Source of the DNA: Dyadobacter sp. CY326
GTDB taxonomy: Bacteria > Bacteroidota > Bacteroidia > Cytophagales > Spirosomataceae
Length of the DNA stretch: 64,000 bases
NCBI RefSeq assembly: GCF_021390515.1
Contig: NZ_JAJUXI010000005.1
Location: forward strand, 186,001 to 250,000
Direction: 5' to 3'
How positions within the stretch are numbered: the first letter of the stretch is position 1; each line of letters begins with the position of its first letter. The notes under the pieces were generated by a model, which saw only the letters and a list, made by a program, of their open reading frames with translations, made no database searches and was not told the DNA's origin. The translations under genes and the position numbers were made by a program. Shown here in pieces: positions 45,252-54,246 of the stretch.

Positions 45252-46021
45252 AGCACTGTTGTCTGATCATAGACGATGAAATTCTGGCGCGCGACGTCAT
45301 CCGCACATTCCTGAAAGACGACCGGACAATCGAGGAGGTGGATGAAGCTGCGAATGGTTCCGAAGCCGTCGTTAAGGTGCTGCAACACAGACCGGACATT
45401 ATTTTTCTCGACATTCAAATGCCCGAGCTCAACGGCTTTGACGTGTTGAAAGAAATCTGGCCGCACCATCAGCCTTTTGTAGTTTTCACGACTGCCTTTG
45501 ACCAATATGCGTTGCGTGCCTTTGAAGTGAATGCGGTGGATTATTTGTTGAAACCATTTGATGAGATCCGTTTTCACCAATCATTGGGAAGGGTCAAAGA
45601 ACGCCTCAGCCAAAAAGCCCAACCACGCGTGGAAGAGCTGGTTAACAGCCTGCTAAGGGAACAAATCGAAAAAAAAGACGGAAATTTTCTGCAAAGAATC
45701 CTGGTGAAGGAGGCGGGTCGGATGTATTTGGTGAAACTGGATGACATTACACATTTCACGGCGGATGGCAACTACATTTCATTGCATACGCGCCAAAAAA
45801 TTTACACCATTTACGAAAGCCTCGGCAGTTTGGAAAGCAGGCTTGATCCATCCCTGATGATCCGCACGAGCCGTTCCAGCATTGTAAATCTGAACTACAT
45901 TTCGGAGCTGGAAAACTATTTCAACGGCGAATATATCGTCCACCTTTCGACCGGTGATAAAATCAAATGGACGAGGGGTTTCCGGGACAATATCAAGGCT
46001 TTTCTAGCCAAGATCGGTTAG
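45248..46021 (+). CDS. LytTR-family response regulator
   Basis: 257 residues. Receiver domain 1-125 with acidic pair D9-D10 and phospho-acceptor D55 (IIFLDIQMPELNG), lysine in LLKPFDE. The LytTR DNA-binding domain occupies about 150-255 (ILVKEAGRMYLVKLDDITHFTADGN in part, RTSRSSIVNLNYISELE, WTRGFRDNIKAF). It should be phosphorylated by the LytS-like kinase just upstream, with which it shares an ATGA overlap. Targets are unknown. Confidence 0.94.
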   Translation: MKHCCLIIDDEILARDVIRTFLKDDRTIEEVDEAANGSEAVVKVLQHRPDIIFLDIQMPELNGFDVLKEIWPHHQPFVVFTTAFDQYALRAFEVNAVDYLLKPFDEIRFHQSLGRVKERLSQKAQPRVEELVNSLLREQIEKKDGNFLQRILVKEAGRMYLVKLDDITHFTADGNYISLHTRQKIYTIYESLGSLESRLDPSLMIRTSRSSIVNLNYISELENYFNGEYIVHLSTGDKIKWTRGFRDNIKAFLAKIG

Positions 46022-46163
46022 CGTAGAATACGATTCAAAAGCGCGAATCGACATTCCGGATAACGAATTGAACACATTAAACAATTGCTTGCTTGTTTCA
46101 ACGGTTTATGGGTCAAATTTGTCATTGAGTAAAACAAGTTTTACGCAATCGTTAGCCATAACC

Positions 46164-46469
46164 ATGAAACGTTCCATCATTTTCCTCGGCTCCGCATTCT
46201 TTGCGGGCGCCCTTGCCGCTGCTTATGTGCGCGGAAATCAACCAAAAATCGCTTCCAGCAACCATTCTGCGCGGGTTGAGTCGGCAAATGTCCAGCAAGC
46301 AGTTCGCCGCAAATACATTTACGATGAAATGGCCCATAAGCTCGTCGCTTATTCCGCCTCAGAGGCGTCTTTTTCGGAAGCAAAACAAGGCCTTACTTAC
46401 AAACTAGGAAGCCGGATTTTGAAACTGACCAAAAAGGAATGCACTGATCAGCAGCTTTTTATGCTTTGA
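46164..46469 (+). CDS. Small hypothetical exported or membrane-anchored protein
   Basis: 101 residues from the ATG at 46164, which opens a signal-anchor (MKRSIIFLGSAFFAGALAAAYV). An ATG at 46068 is open but adds 32 residues of unlikely composition. The rest is polar and basic (VQQAVRRKYIYDEMAHKLVAY, YKLGSRILKLTKKEC). No family is recognised. It converges on the enolase-superfamily gene, 9 bases away. Confidence 0.5.
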   Translation: MKRSIIFLGSAFFAGALAAAYVRGNQPKIASSNHSARVESANVQQAVRRKYIYDEMAHKLVAYSASEASFSEAKQGLTYKLGSRILKLTKKECTDQQLFML

Positions 46470-46478
46470 TTTGTATAA

Positions 46479-47891
46479 TTAATGTTCGGTTTTGAAAAAG
46501 TCGTCGTAATGTGCGGAAGGCGTTAATATGCCGCCGCTTTCCGCGTAAAAAGACTCGTCGGTCAGGTAAACGCCTAGCTGCGTGCGCACCCATGAGCCGT
46601 CTTTTCGGGGATGATAGGTCATCAGCTTTTCCCAATTTTTATAATATTGGTGTCCGTTGGTTTCCTGTAAGCCAACGCTCATGCCGGGAAATGGCTGCAA
46701 CCGCGCGGCTACATTTTTATTCCAATCGACAAGAATCGGATTTACGGTCAGGTCTGCACAAAAGCAGGGCACCTTTTTTTCGTAGGCCAGCTGCGTGATT
46801 TTCATGGTCATACTGAGGGTTTTAGCAATTGCTTTGACGGCAATGGCGCTGTAACCCAGCTCAATGCGGTGTGCCGCGTCCTCAACCGTGTGTGCACTTT
46901 CGTCGGCCGCAATGCGCACGCCCAAGTCGCCCACGAAGGTTTCATTGCTTTCTTCGAACGGCTCTTCTATGACGGCGATCTGATCAAAAGCGCCAATTTT
47001 CCTGGCGTGATCCAAGAAGCGCAGCAGCGTTTCCTTTTTCTCGTAGCGGCCATTTACATCAAAGTAATACGGAATTTTGCCGTGCTGCGTGTATGAGGTT
47101 TCGTAATGTCCGATCGCCTTATGAACTGCTGTTAGAAATGCGATATCTTTTTCGATCATTTCCTGCTGCGTCCCGGCAGATCCGGTCTTTAATTTCATGA
47201 TAAAATAACCTTCATCAGCCGCTTGCTTGATGCGCTCGGCCGATGTTCCGACGCTAAATGAAGGGATGCTCGCTACTTTCTGATGCTTGTAAGACAATCC
47301 CGGCTGGTAAGCCGCAGGGATCAGTTTATCAAATTGATCAATGTTGTTTTCTTTTGCGTACAAGAGCCAGGCTGCATTATCAACGCAGACCAATGCATTG
47401 AGCGCGAAGGTTTTACGCAGATCGGGATTCCCAGTGATCTTTTTGCCATAAGCAAGCACTTCGGGCAGCATATCGTCCAGTAACTGAACCGGATTGGAGA
47501 ATGAAGTTCCTTTGATCATTTGCAACACCCGCTCGCTCATCGCGTACATTACTGCATTGCCTGCACTTTCCGAATGTCCAGCAAAAACCTTTGAATCCGA
47601 CCAAAGCACACCCTGCGTTCCTATGCCCACCTTTTTATGCCCAGCATCCGATTCAAGCATTGCGATTGCCTGCCAGCTGTCCGTAATGGCGCTTCCTTTG
47701 AATCGGTAAGGATTCAAAGGCTCTCTTTCAAAGTTTGAATCGACATTTTTAATGCGGATTTTTTTCATGGGTTCAAGAGCGTGTAAAGAAGCGCTTGCGA
47801 GGTCAGGAACGAGCGCACTGCCCATTGCGATTACGCCCGTGCGGCTAATGAAATCGCGGCGGGATATATTTTCGTCTTTTGTATTGAACAT
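46479..47891 (-). CDS. Tat-exported enolase-superfamily (mandelate racemase/MLE-like) protein
   Basis: 470 residues. A twin-arginine signal (ISRRDFISRTGVIAMGSA, residues 9-26) points to folded export. The catalytic barrel carries the superfamily residues: K233-x-K235 (MKLKTG), metal ligands D278 (YYFDVNGRY), E309/E310 (VIEEPF) and D330 with E331 (AADESAH), then K353 (VKAIAK) on the other face. This layout matches muconate-lactonizing and dipeptide-epimerase-like enzymes, which abstract a proton alpha to a carboxylate. Export of such an enzyme is unusual. It is divergent from the molybdenum hydroxylase genes. Substrate unknown. Confidence 0.9.
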   Translation of the reverse strand: MFNTKDENISRRDFISRTGVIAMGSALVPDLASASLHALEPMKKIRIKNVDSNFEREPLNPYRFKGSAITDSWQAIAMLESDAGHKKVGIGTQGVLWSDSKVFAGHSESAGNAVMYAMSERVLQMIKGTSFSNPVQLLDDMLPEVLAYGKKITGNPDLRKTFALNALVCVDNAAWLLYAKENNIDQFDKLIPAAYQPGLSYKHQKVASIPSFSVGTSAERIKQAADEGYFIMKLKTGSAGTQQEMIEKDIAFLTAVHKAIGHYETSYTQHGKIPYYFDVNGRYEKKETLLRFLDHARKIGAFDQIAVIEEPFEESNETFVGDLGVRIAADESAHTVEDAAHRIELGYSAIAVKAIAKTLSMTMKITQLAYEKKVPCFCADLTVNPILVDWNKNVAARLQPFPGMSVGLQETNGHQYYKNWEKLMTYHPRKDGSWVRTQLGVYLTDESFYAESGGILTPSAHYDDFFKTEH

Positions 47892-48042
47892 AAATAACGG
47901 GATCCGTTGCAGGCAATTTATCTCAAAAGACTTCCAAAAGCATTACTACCCTGATCCACATTTGCTTTTTCCTTTCAAAAATAAACACATTATCGATCGC
48001 GGAAAGCCTCAAAAAATCCCACATTTGGCCAAAAGCACACGT

Positions 48043-48072
48043 TTTGGACAGGAATAATTTTTTATATCATTG
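48043..48072 (+). promoter_or_regulatory. Probable promoter of the molybdenum hydroxylase operon
   Basis: TTTG (48043-48046), 18 bases, then TATCATTG (48065-48072), one mismatch from TAnnTTTG. The start codon of the 2Fe-2S subunit follows 63 bases later. Confidence 0.45.
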
Positions 48073-48135
48073 CCCCAGCGGTTGCAATGCAATCTTCATG
48101 CGATCCGGGACCAACAACTATTCACCATTGAAAGT

Positions 48136-48660
48136 ATGAAAAACGATACAGCTGTCTTCGAGCAGATCGCGGAAGAAAGAAGAGCATTGCCAGCATACCA
48201 GCCGGTCACGCTTGTGATCAATGGCCAAACTTATAATTTCCAACTGCAACCCTGGGTGAGTCTGCTCGATGCGATCAGGGAATATGCAGGACTGACAGGA
48301 ACAAAAAAAGGCTGTGATCAAGGTCAATGCGGCGCCTGCACGGTGTTGATTAACGGAAAACGAATCAACTCCTGTATGACCTTGGCGGTGATGAAAGATG
48401 GCGAGGAGATTACGACCATTGAGGGCATTGCGGACGGTGAACGCAACCATCCGCTGCAAGATGCATTTATCGAACATGACGCTTTTCAATGCGGTTACTG
48501 CACGCCAGGGCAGATCTGCTCAGCAGTGGGAATGATCAATGAAGGCCGGGCTGACTCACTGGAAGATGTTCAAGAATTGATGAGCGGAAACATTTGCCGG
48601 TGCGGCGCTTACAACAATATCAATGCGGCGATTATGGAAGTTTTATCAAAAATGGCATGA
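48136..48660 (+). CDS. 2Fe-2S subunit of a molybdenum hydroxylase (PaoA/YagT-like)
   Basis: 174 residues from the ATG at 48136; the ATG at 48070 adds residues with no family support. Both iron-sulfur sites are complete: plant-type cluster C60, C65, C68 and C80 (KKGCDQGQCGACTV), and helical cluster C119, C122, C154 and C156 (FQCGYCTPGQICS, ICRCGAY). It passes electrons from the molybdenum centre to the FAD subunit. Unlike E. coli PaoA it has no visible Tat signal, so the complex is probably cytoplasmic. The stop overlaps the next start as ATGA (48657-48660). Confidence 0.95.
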   Translation: MKNDTAVFEQIAEERRALPAYQPVTLVINGQTYNFQLQPWVSLLDAIREYAGLTGTKKGCDQGQCGACTVLINGKRINSCMTLAVMKDGEEITTIEGIADGERNHPLQDAFIEHDAFQCGYCTPGQICSAVGMINEGRADSLEDVQELMSGNICRCGAYNNINAAIMEVLSKMA

Positions 48661-49652
48661 ATAGTTTTTCATACAACCGGGTCAATGACGTTGCAGAAGC
48701 TGTAACGGACCTCCACCAGCACCGACACGCCAGATTCATCGCAGGAGGCACTAATTTGCTTGACTTGATGAAGGAAAATATCATGCAGCCCGCGCATTTG
48801 ACGGACATTAACCGGCTGGATCTTGCATCAATTACTGAAACAGCAGAAGGCGGTTTGCGACTTGGGGCGCTGGCCACCAATGCCGACACAGCTTGGAATG
48901 CATTAGTCGAACAGCGATATCCGCTCCTCTCCCAAGCGATTCTGGCGGGCGCTTCCCCACAGCTGCGTAATATGGCAACCAATGGGGGAAACCTGTTTCA
49001 AAGAACGCGCTGTTATTATTTTTACGACACGGCAACGCCTTGCAACAAGCGTGAGCCTGGCTCGGGCTGTTCCGCTATAAACGGGATTAACCGCATTCAC
49101 GCCATTTTGGGAACGAGTTCAAGTTGCATCGCGACGCATCCGTCCGACATGTGCGTGGCGCTTGCCGCATTGGACGCGAGAGTGAATGTGACGGGAATTC
49201 AGGGCGACAGAGTTGTAGAATTTGCAGATTTTCACAGATTGCCGGGCACAACCCCGCATCTTGACACGAATATAAAAGAAGGCGAACTGGTTACTTCCAT
49301 TGACCTTCCGCCAAGCAATTTTACCAAAAACATATTTTACCTGAAAGTGCGCGACAGGCAGTCCTATGCCTTTGCGCTCGTGTCGGTTGCTGCCGCATTG
49401 GAGCTGGAAGGCAATACAATCAAAGACATTCGTGTTGCGCTGGGCGGCGTTGCGCACAAACCCTGGCGCAATGCGGCATTGGAAGCGGGTTATTTGGGCA
49501 AACTAGCTTCTTCGGAAAATTTCCACGCAATCGCGGAGTCGTTGCTGGAAGGAGCGATCGGCTATGGCGCCAACACTTTTAAAATTGAATTGGCCAAACG
49601 TGCCATTGTCCGCGCATTGAATGAGGCGCTTAAATCGGGAGGAAATTTATGA
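48657..49652 (+). CDS. FAD subunit of a molybdenum hydroxylase with extra cysteines (PaoB/YagS-like)
   Basis: 331 residues from the ATG at 48657. FAD-binding segments are RFIAGGTNLLDLMKE and ATNGGNLFQRTRC, with a CO-dehydrogenase-flavoprotein C-terminal domain from about 215. Four cysteines at 119, 129, 138 and 157 (RTRCYYFYDTATPCN, GSGCSA, SSSCIATHPSD) match the 4Fe-4S insertion of PaoB-type subunits rather than plain xanthine dehydrogenases. The gene overlaps both neighbours by 4 bases. Confidence 0.94.
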   Translation: MNSFSYNRVNDVAEAVTDLHQHRHARFIAGGTNLLDLMKENIMQPAHLTDINRLDLASITETAEGGLRLGALATNADTAWNALVEQRYPLLSQAILAGASPQLRNMATNGGNLFQRTRCYYFYDTATPCNKREPGSGCSAINGINRIHAILGTSSSCIATHPSDMCVALAALDARVNVTGIQGDRVVEFADFHRLPGTTPHLDTNIKEGELVTSIDLPPSNFTKNIFYLKVRDRQSYAFALVSVAAALELEGNTIKDIRVALGGVAHKPWRNAALEAGYLGKLASSENFHAIAESLLEGAIGYGANTFKIELAKRAIVRALNEALKSGGNL

Positions 49653-51907
49653 AAACGGAATATATAGGAAAGCCCATCAGCCGCGTGGATGGACAGGCGA
49701 AAGTAACGGGCACTGCGGAGTATTCGGCCGATTTTAAAGTCGACGGCATGGCTTATGGTTACGTCGTATCCAGCGGCATCACAAAAGGCAAAATTGCCAG
49801 CATTGACACTACGGAAGCACTGGCGTTGCCGGGTGTTTTGCACGTTTTTACGCATGAAAATGTCTCTGGATTGCCCTGGTTTAATATCAAATATAAGGAT
49901 ATGGATGCTCCGTCGGGCGCGCCATTCCGCCCTTTGCATGACAACAGGATCCGTTACAGCATGCAGCCGGTGGCGTTGGTGGTTGCGGACACATTTGAAT
50001 TGGCCCGTTATGCTGCGACGCTGGTCAAAGTTGCATATAAAGTGCATCCACATACAACGGACTTAATTAAAAATTTGCATCGCTCGCACAAAGCGCCGCT
50101 GGGCAAATTGGGTTATGTGCAACCCAAGTCACGGGGCAATGCGGATGAGGCTTTTGAAGCTGCTGATCACAAAATTTCAGCTTCTTACAAGCACAGCGCC
50201 GAGCATCATAATCCGTTGGAATTGTTTTCAACGACGGCAATTTGGGAAAATGAGAAATTGACCGTTTATGACAAAACGCAGGGCGTTTCCAACTGCCAGT
50301 TTTACATTGGAAACGTTTTCGGACTTGCTTATAAAGACGTGCGCGTGATTTCACCTTTTGTCGGTGGCGCATTTGGTTCGGGATTAAGGCCTCAATATCA
50401 ATTATTTATGGCTGTGCTGGCCGCATTGGAATTGAAAAGACCAGTTAAGGTTGGGTTGACGAGGCAACAGATGTTTTCGTTTGGACACCGTCCGGTAACT
50501 TTTCAGCAGCTCGAACTCAGCGCAACGGAAGATGGCTCTCTGGAATCCATTAAGCATGAGGCTTTCGCGGAAACATCGATGTTTGAAAACTATACAGAAA
50601 TCATCGTCAACTGGTCCGGAACAATGTATCATTGCGACAATGTGAAACTGAAATACGAGCTCGTGGACCTGGACATGTTCACCCCGCTCGATATGCGCGC
50701 GCCGGGCGCGGTCACAGGCGCTCATGCAATAGAAAGTGCAATGGATGAGCTGGCTTATGAATTGAAAATGGACCCGTTGATTTTCAGACTTAAAAACTAT
50801 GCTGACGAAGATCAAAAGGAAGGCAAACCGTTTTCCAGCAAGGAGTTAATTGCGTGTTACCGGGAAGGCGCAGAGAAATTTGGCTGGACAGCCAGAAGCA
50901 ATGAACCGCGGTCCATGCGTGAAGGCAATCAGCTCATTGGCTGGGGTGTGGCCACTGCTGCCTGGGATGCATTTCAAGCGCCGGCGCGGGCAAGAGCGTT
51001 TTTGTCCCTTGACGGTAAGCTTGTTGTGAGCAGCGGAACTTCGGACATTGGAACGGGCACTTACACCATTATGACGCAGATTGCAGCCGAAAGTCTCGGG
51101 GTGAAAATAGACGATGTAACCTTCAAACTGGGTGATACAGCATTGCCACTCGCCCCGCTTGAAGGCGGGTCGTGGACGGCTGCTTCCATTGGCGCGGCTG
51201 TCAAAAGTGTGTGTGAGAAAGTGAAGAAGAAACTGCAAAAACTCGCGGTTAAGACGAAAAACTCACCGCTTTATGGCTTTGATAAGACAAATCTTTTAAT
51301 AGATGCGGGTTACATTACAAGCCACAACGACCCTTCCAAAACCATTTCGATCCAAGACTTATTGCGGCTTGCTGGTGTGAACAACATTGAAGAAACGGCA
51401 ACAAGCGGCCCCAATATGTTCAATAAGATGAAATACACATTCAATTCGCATGCAGCAGTTTTTGCGGAAGTGAAAGTGGATGAGGACCTTGGGACTGTGC
51501 GGGTTACGCGGGTGGTGTGTGCCGTTGCGGCTGGAAGAATCCTGAATCCGAAAACCGCCCGAAGCCAGATCCTGGGTGGAGTTGTTTGGGGAATCAGCAA
51601 GGCTTTGGAAGAAGACACAAAAATGGACCATCAGTTGGGCCGCTTCATGAACCACAACTTGTCTGAATATCATGTGCCTGTCAATAAGGACATTAATGAC
51701 ATTGAGGTGATTTTTGTGGAAGAAAAAGATGCCATTGTAAATCCGCTGGGCGTCAAAGGTGTGGGTGAAATTGGGATCATTGGTGTCGCGGGAGCCATTG
51801 CAAATGCCGTTTTCCATGCCACAGGCGTTCGGGTCCGTAACTTGCCTATTACGATGGACAAAGTGCTTCAAATTGCAGAAGATGACACAAACCAGACAGC
51901 AGTTTAA
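49649..51907 (+). CDS. Molybdopterin-binding catalytic subunit (PaoC/YagR-like)
   Basis: 752 residues. ISRVDGQAKVTGTAEYSADF is the family start; GGAFGSGLRPQYQLF, DMRAPGAVTGAHAIESAMDEL and a C-terminal GVKGVGEIGIIGVAGAI line the active site, with the catalytic base E707 in GVGEIG. Enzymes of this type oxidise aldehydes or N-heterocycles with water as oxygen source, using a molybdenum cytosine-dinucleotide or related cofactor. No XdhC/PaoD-type maturation gene follows, so cofactor insertion must rely on a gene elsewhere. Aldehyde oxidation is the likeliest role by resemblance to PaoABC. Confidence 0.95.
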   Translation: MKTEYIGKPISRVDGQAKVTGTAEYSADFKVDGMAYGYVVSSGITKGKIASIDTTEALALPGVLHVFTHENVSGLPWFNIKYKDMDAPSGAPFRPLHDNRIRYSMQPVALVVADTFELARYAATLVKVAYKVHPHTTDLIKNLHRSHKAPLGKLGYVQPKSRGNADEAFEAADHKISASYKHSAEHHNPLELFSTTAIWENEKLTVYDKTQGVSNCQFYIGNVFGLAYKDVRVISPFVGGAFGSGLRPQYQLFMAVLAALELKRPVKVGLTRQQMFSFGHRPVTFQQLELSATEDGSLESIKHEAFAETSMFENYTEIIVNWSGTMYHCDNVKLKYELVDLDMFTPLDMRAPGAVTGAHAIESAMDELAYELKMDPLIFRLKNYADEDQKEGKPFSSKELIACYREGAEKFGWTARSNEPRSMREGNQLIGWGVATAAWDAFQAPARARAFLSLDGKLVVSSGTSDIGTGTYTIMTQIAAESLGVKIDDVTFKLGDTALPLAPLEGGSWTAASIGAAVKSVCEKVKKKLQKLAVKTKNSPLYGFDKTNLLIDAGYITSHNDPSKTISIQDLLRLAGVNNIEETATSGPNMFNKMKYTFNSHAAVFAEVKVDEDLGTVRVTRVVCAVAAGRILNPKTARSQILGGVVWGISKALEEDTKMDHQLGRFMNHNLSEYHVPVNKDINDIEVIFVEEKDAIVNPLGVKGVGEIGIIGVAGAIANAVFHATGVRVRNLPITMDKVLQIAEDDTNQTAV

Positions 51908-51944
51908 GATGAAATAGCTATTTTTAGGGGAAGATAAACGGCAT

Positions 51945-54242
51945 ATGCAATTACTTTCCCTTTTTGAAAGCCCTTTCAAGATCCAGCTGAGCTTTGCTAA
52001 ATTAATCGATGAGTTTGAAGCCCGGGCGGCCGATCCTTCACATTCCGATCATGTGCGAGCAAAAGCGCTGCTGGCAGACATTGCGCCGTTTCCTGAATTC
52101 CGGACGGGGATCACTGATTCGTCACAAATTCGCAACAATGCGCCGCTGTTGAAGCGACTTTTCGCCGATTATTTCCCTGCTGCGTTGACATTGAATGAAA
52201 TTAAGGCGGTTAACATTCCTTACACCGGGATCATTTTTAACCACACGCAGCGGCTGAGAAATATTCTGGACGCTGCCGGTGCTGAGTTTGAGATCAATAT
52301 CCGCGATTTTAATGACGCCGAATTTTACATTTTCAGTTGCTGCATGATCCTGAACTCCTATTATGGAACGCGACTGGATTTCGGTAGGCCTCTGTTTTAT
52401 GACATTCCAACGGCCAAGGGCATTACGCGGCATTATCGTATAATGTACAACGGTGATTCCATGGACATTACGCCCTCTGAGCGCGCATTGCCAATCACTC
52501 AGGCCGATTTGGACCTTCTGATTGACAACTATAACAACCTGGAACTCTGGAAAGAGAAATTTCCTCCTGAAAGCTGGATGCTCACCGGCTTTTCAATTAT
52601 GACACTTTTTGATGCGACAGTTGAAAATGCGGTGTCCACGTTTAAAGAAAAATTACTCGGTCTGAATGCGGATGATTTCCGCGAAAGTGTGGAGTCTATT
52701 TTTCAATCGATTTACCAAATCGAGGATATTCACGTTGGGTTTACACTTTATAATGCGGCACAAAAGAAGTTTCAAATCGCGGAGTTCGGCCGGGAAATGA
52801 ACAGTTATATATTGCCAAAAGGTCGGGAAGTGACTGCTTCTGAGTTGCTATGCTCCTATTCTTACAATTGTTTGATCGATGAACGAAATTATTTCGCGGT
52901 TTCGGACACAGTTGAGTTTTTGAACAAATTCCCGGACAGTCATTTCGTTCGTCATTTTGATGAGCAAGGTTTTAAGAGCTTCATCGTCGCGCCGGTTGTC
53001 AAAAACGATGTGCTCTTGGGTGTTCTTGAAGTTGTTTCGCCAGACACTAAGAAACTCAACAGCATTAATGCCAACAAACTGGACGTCGTCATGCCGTTTT
53101 TGACGGACACGGTCGAAAGGCTTGTGGCCCAGGTTCAAAACCAGATCCGTGCCGTAATTCAGGAAAAGTTTACCACATTGCATCCGAGCGTTTATTGGAA
53201 ATTTGAGACAGAAGCTGAGCAACTTATCCATTATCAACAAGCTGGTGCGACCTATGCTTTAAAAGAGATCGTTTTCGAAAACGTTTTTCCCATGTATGGG
53301 CAAATTGACATTAAAGGCTCTTCTGATGCCAGAAATACGAGTGCAACAGCGGATTTACAACGGCAGGTTCGTGCAGCGCTCCAATTACTGGAAGCAATTG
53401 AACGCCTCGACTCGACCAAGTCTTTTGAAACCGCAAAACAAGAACTGCGCGATTATCTGGGTGAATTGCACGTGCCGATCATAGCCACAACAGAGCAGCA
53501 CATCAGGGCTTTTCTGGACAGCGACATTCACAGCCATTTCAGGCAAGTGACAGATCCGCTGTTATTGCCGGGAATCAGTCAGTATTTTGAAGAAACAAAC
53601 ACATTATCAGGGAGTTTTCATGATGAACGGCGCAAATATGAACGCACCATTGCCATCATAAACAACTCGTTATCCAACATTATCGACGAAAGCCAGAAGG
53701 AAGCGCAACTCGTTTTTCCGCATTATTATGAGCGTTTCAAAACGGATGGCGTAGAGCATAATTTGTACATTGGCGCTTCTATTTCGCCTTTTTTGCCATT
53801 TTATATGGAGCATTTGCATGCCTTGCGGTTCTGGCAGCTTGAAGTTTTGTGCAAAATGGAAATCGCCCATCATCACAAAATGAATGCACTTCCTTATCCA
53901 CTGGACGTGACGACGCTGATATTGGTTTATCATGAAGCGATTTCCATCCGTTTTCGCATGGACGAAAAGCGCTTCGATGTGGATGGCAGCTATAATGCCC
54001 GGTTCGAAATTGTGAAGAAACGCATTGACAAAGCCTGCATCAAGCATACGAACGAGCGAATAACCAAGGCCGGTAAAGTCACGATTGTCTATTCAAATGA
54101 AGCCGAAGTGCAGGAATATAAGGGTTACATTGCCACTTTGCAGTCGGCAAAGCTGCTGGAAACGGATGTTGAGCAGTTTGAAGTTGAAGATTTACAAGGA
54201 GTTACGGGATTAAGGGCGCTTCGCGTAGGCATTGCACATTGA
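51945..54242 (+). CDS. Large GAF-domain protein without a recognised output domain
   Basis: 765 residues, cytoplasmic. The N-terminal 230 residues are helical and without match. A GAF domain lies at about 240-400 (IEDIHVGFTLYNAAQKKFQIA, FKSFIVAPVVKNDVLLGVLEVVSP). The C-terminal 350 residues (for example LHPSVYWKFETEAEQLIHYQQ, HYYERFKTDGVEHNLYIGASI, VTIVYSNEAEVQEYKGYI) hold no kinase, cyclase or phosphodiesterase motif. It follows the molybdenum hydroxylase genes on the same strand by 37 bases. GAF domains bind small ligands, haem or cyclic nucleotides, so a sensory or scaffold role is possible; nothing fixes it. Confidence 0.8.
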   Translation: MQLLSLFESPFKIQLSFAKLIDEFEARAADPSHSDHVRAKALLADIAPFPEFRTGITDSSQIRNNAPLLKRLFADYFPAALTLNEIKAVNIPYTGIIFNHTQRLRNILDAAGAEFEINIRDFNDAEFYIFSCCMILNSYYGTRLDFGRPLFYDIPTAKGITRHYRIMYNGDSMDITPSERALPITQADLDLLIDNYNNLELWKEKFPPESWMLTGFSIMTLFDATVENAVSTFKEKLLGLNADDFRESVESIFQSIYQIEDIHVGFTLYNAAQKKFQIAEFGREMNSYILPKGREVTASELLCSYSYNCLIDERNYFAVSDTVEFLNKFPDSHFVRHFDEQGFKSFIVAPVVKNDVLLGVLEVVSPDTKKLNSINANKLDVVMPFLTDTVERLVAQVQNQIRAVIQEKFTTLHPSVYWKFETEAEQLIHYQQAGATYALKEIVFENVFPMYGQIDIKGSSDARNTSATADLQRQVRAALQLLEAIERLDSTKSFETAKQELRDYLGELHVPIIATTEQHIRAFLDSDIHSHFRQVTDPLLLPGISQYFEETNTLSGSFHDERRKYERTIAIINNSLSNIIDESQKEAQLVFPHYYERFKTDGVEHNLYIGASISPFLPFYMEHLHALRFWQLEVLCKMEIAHHHKMNALPYPLDVTTLILVYHEAISIRFRMDEKRFDVDGSYNARFEIVKKRIDKACIKHTNERITKAGKVTIVYSNEAEVQEYKGYIATLQSAKLLETDVEQFEVEDLQGVTGLRALRVGIAH

Positions 54243-54246
54243 AATG

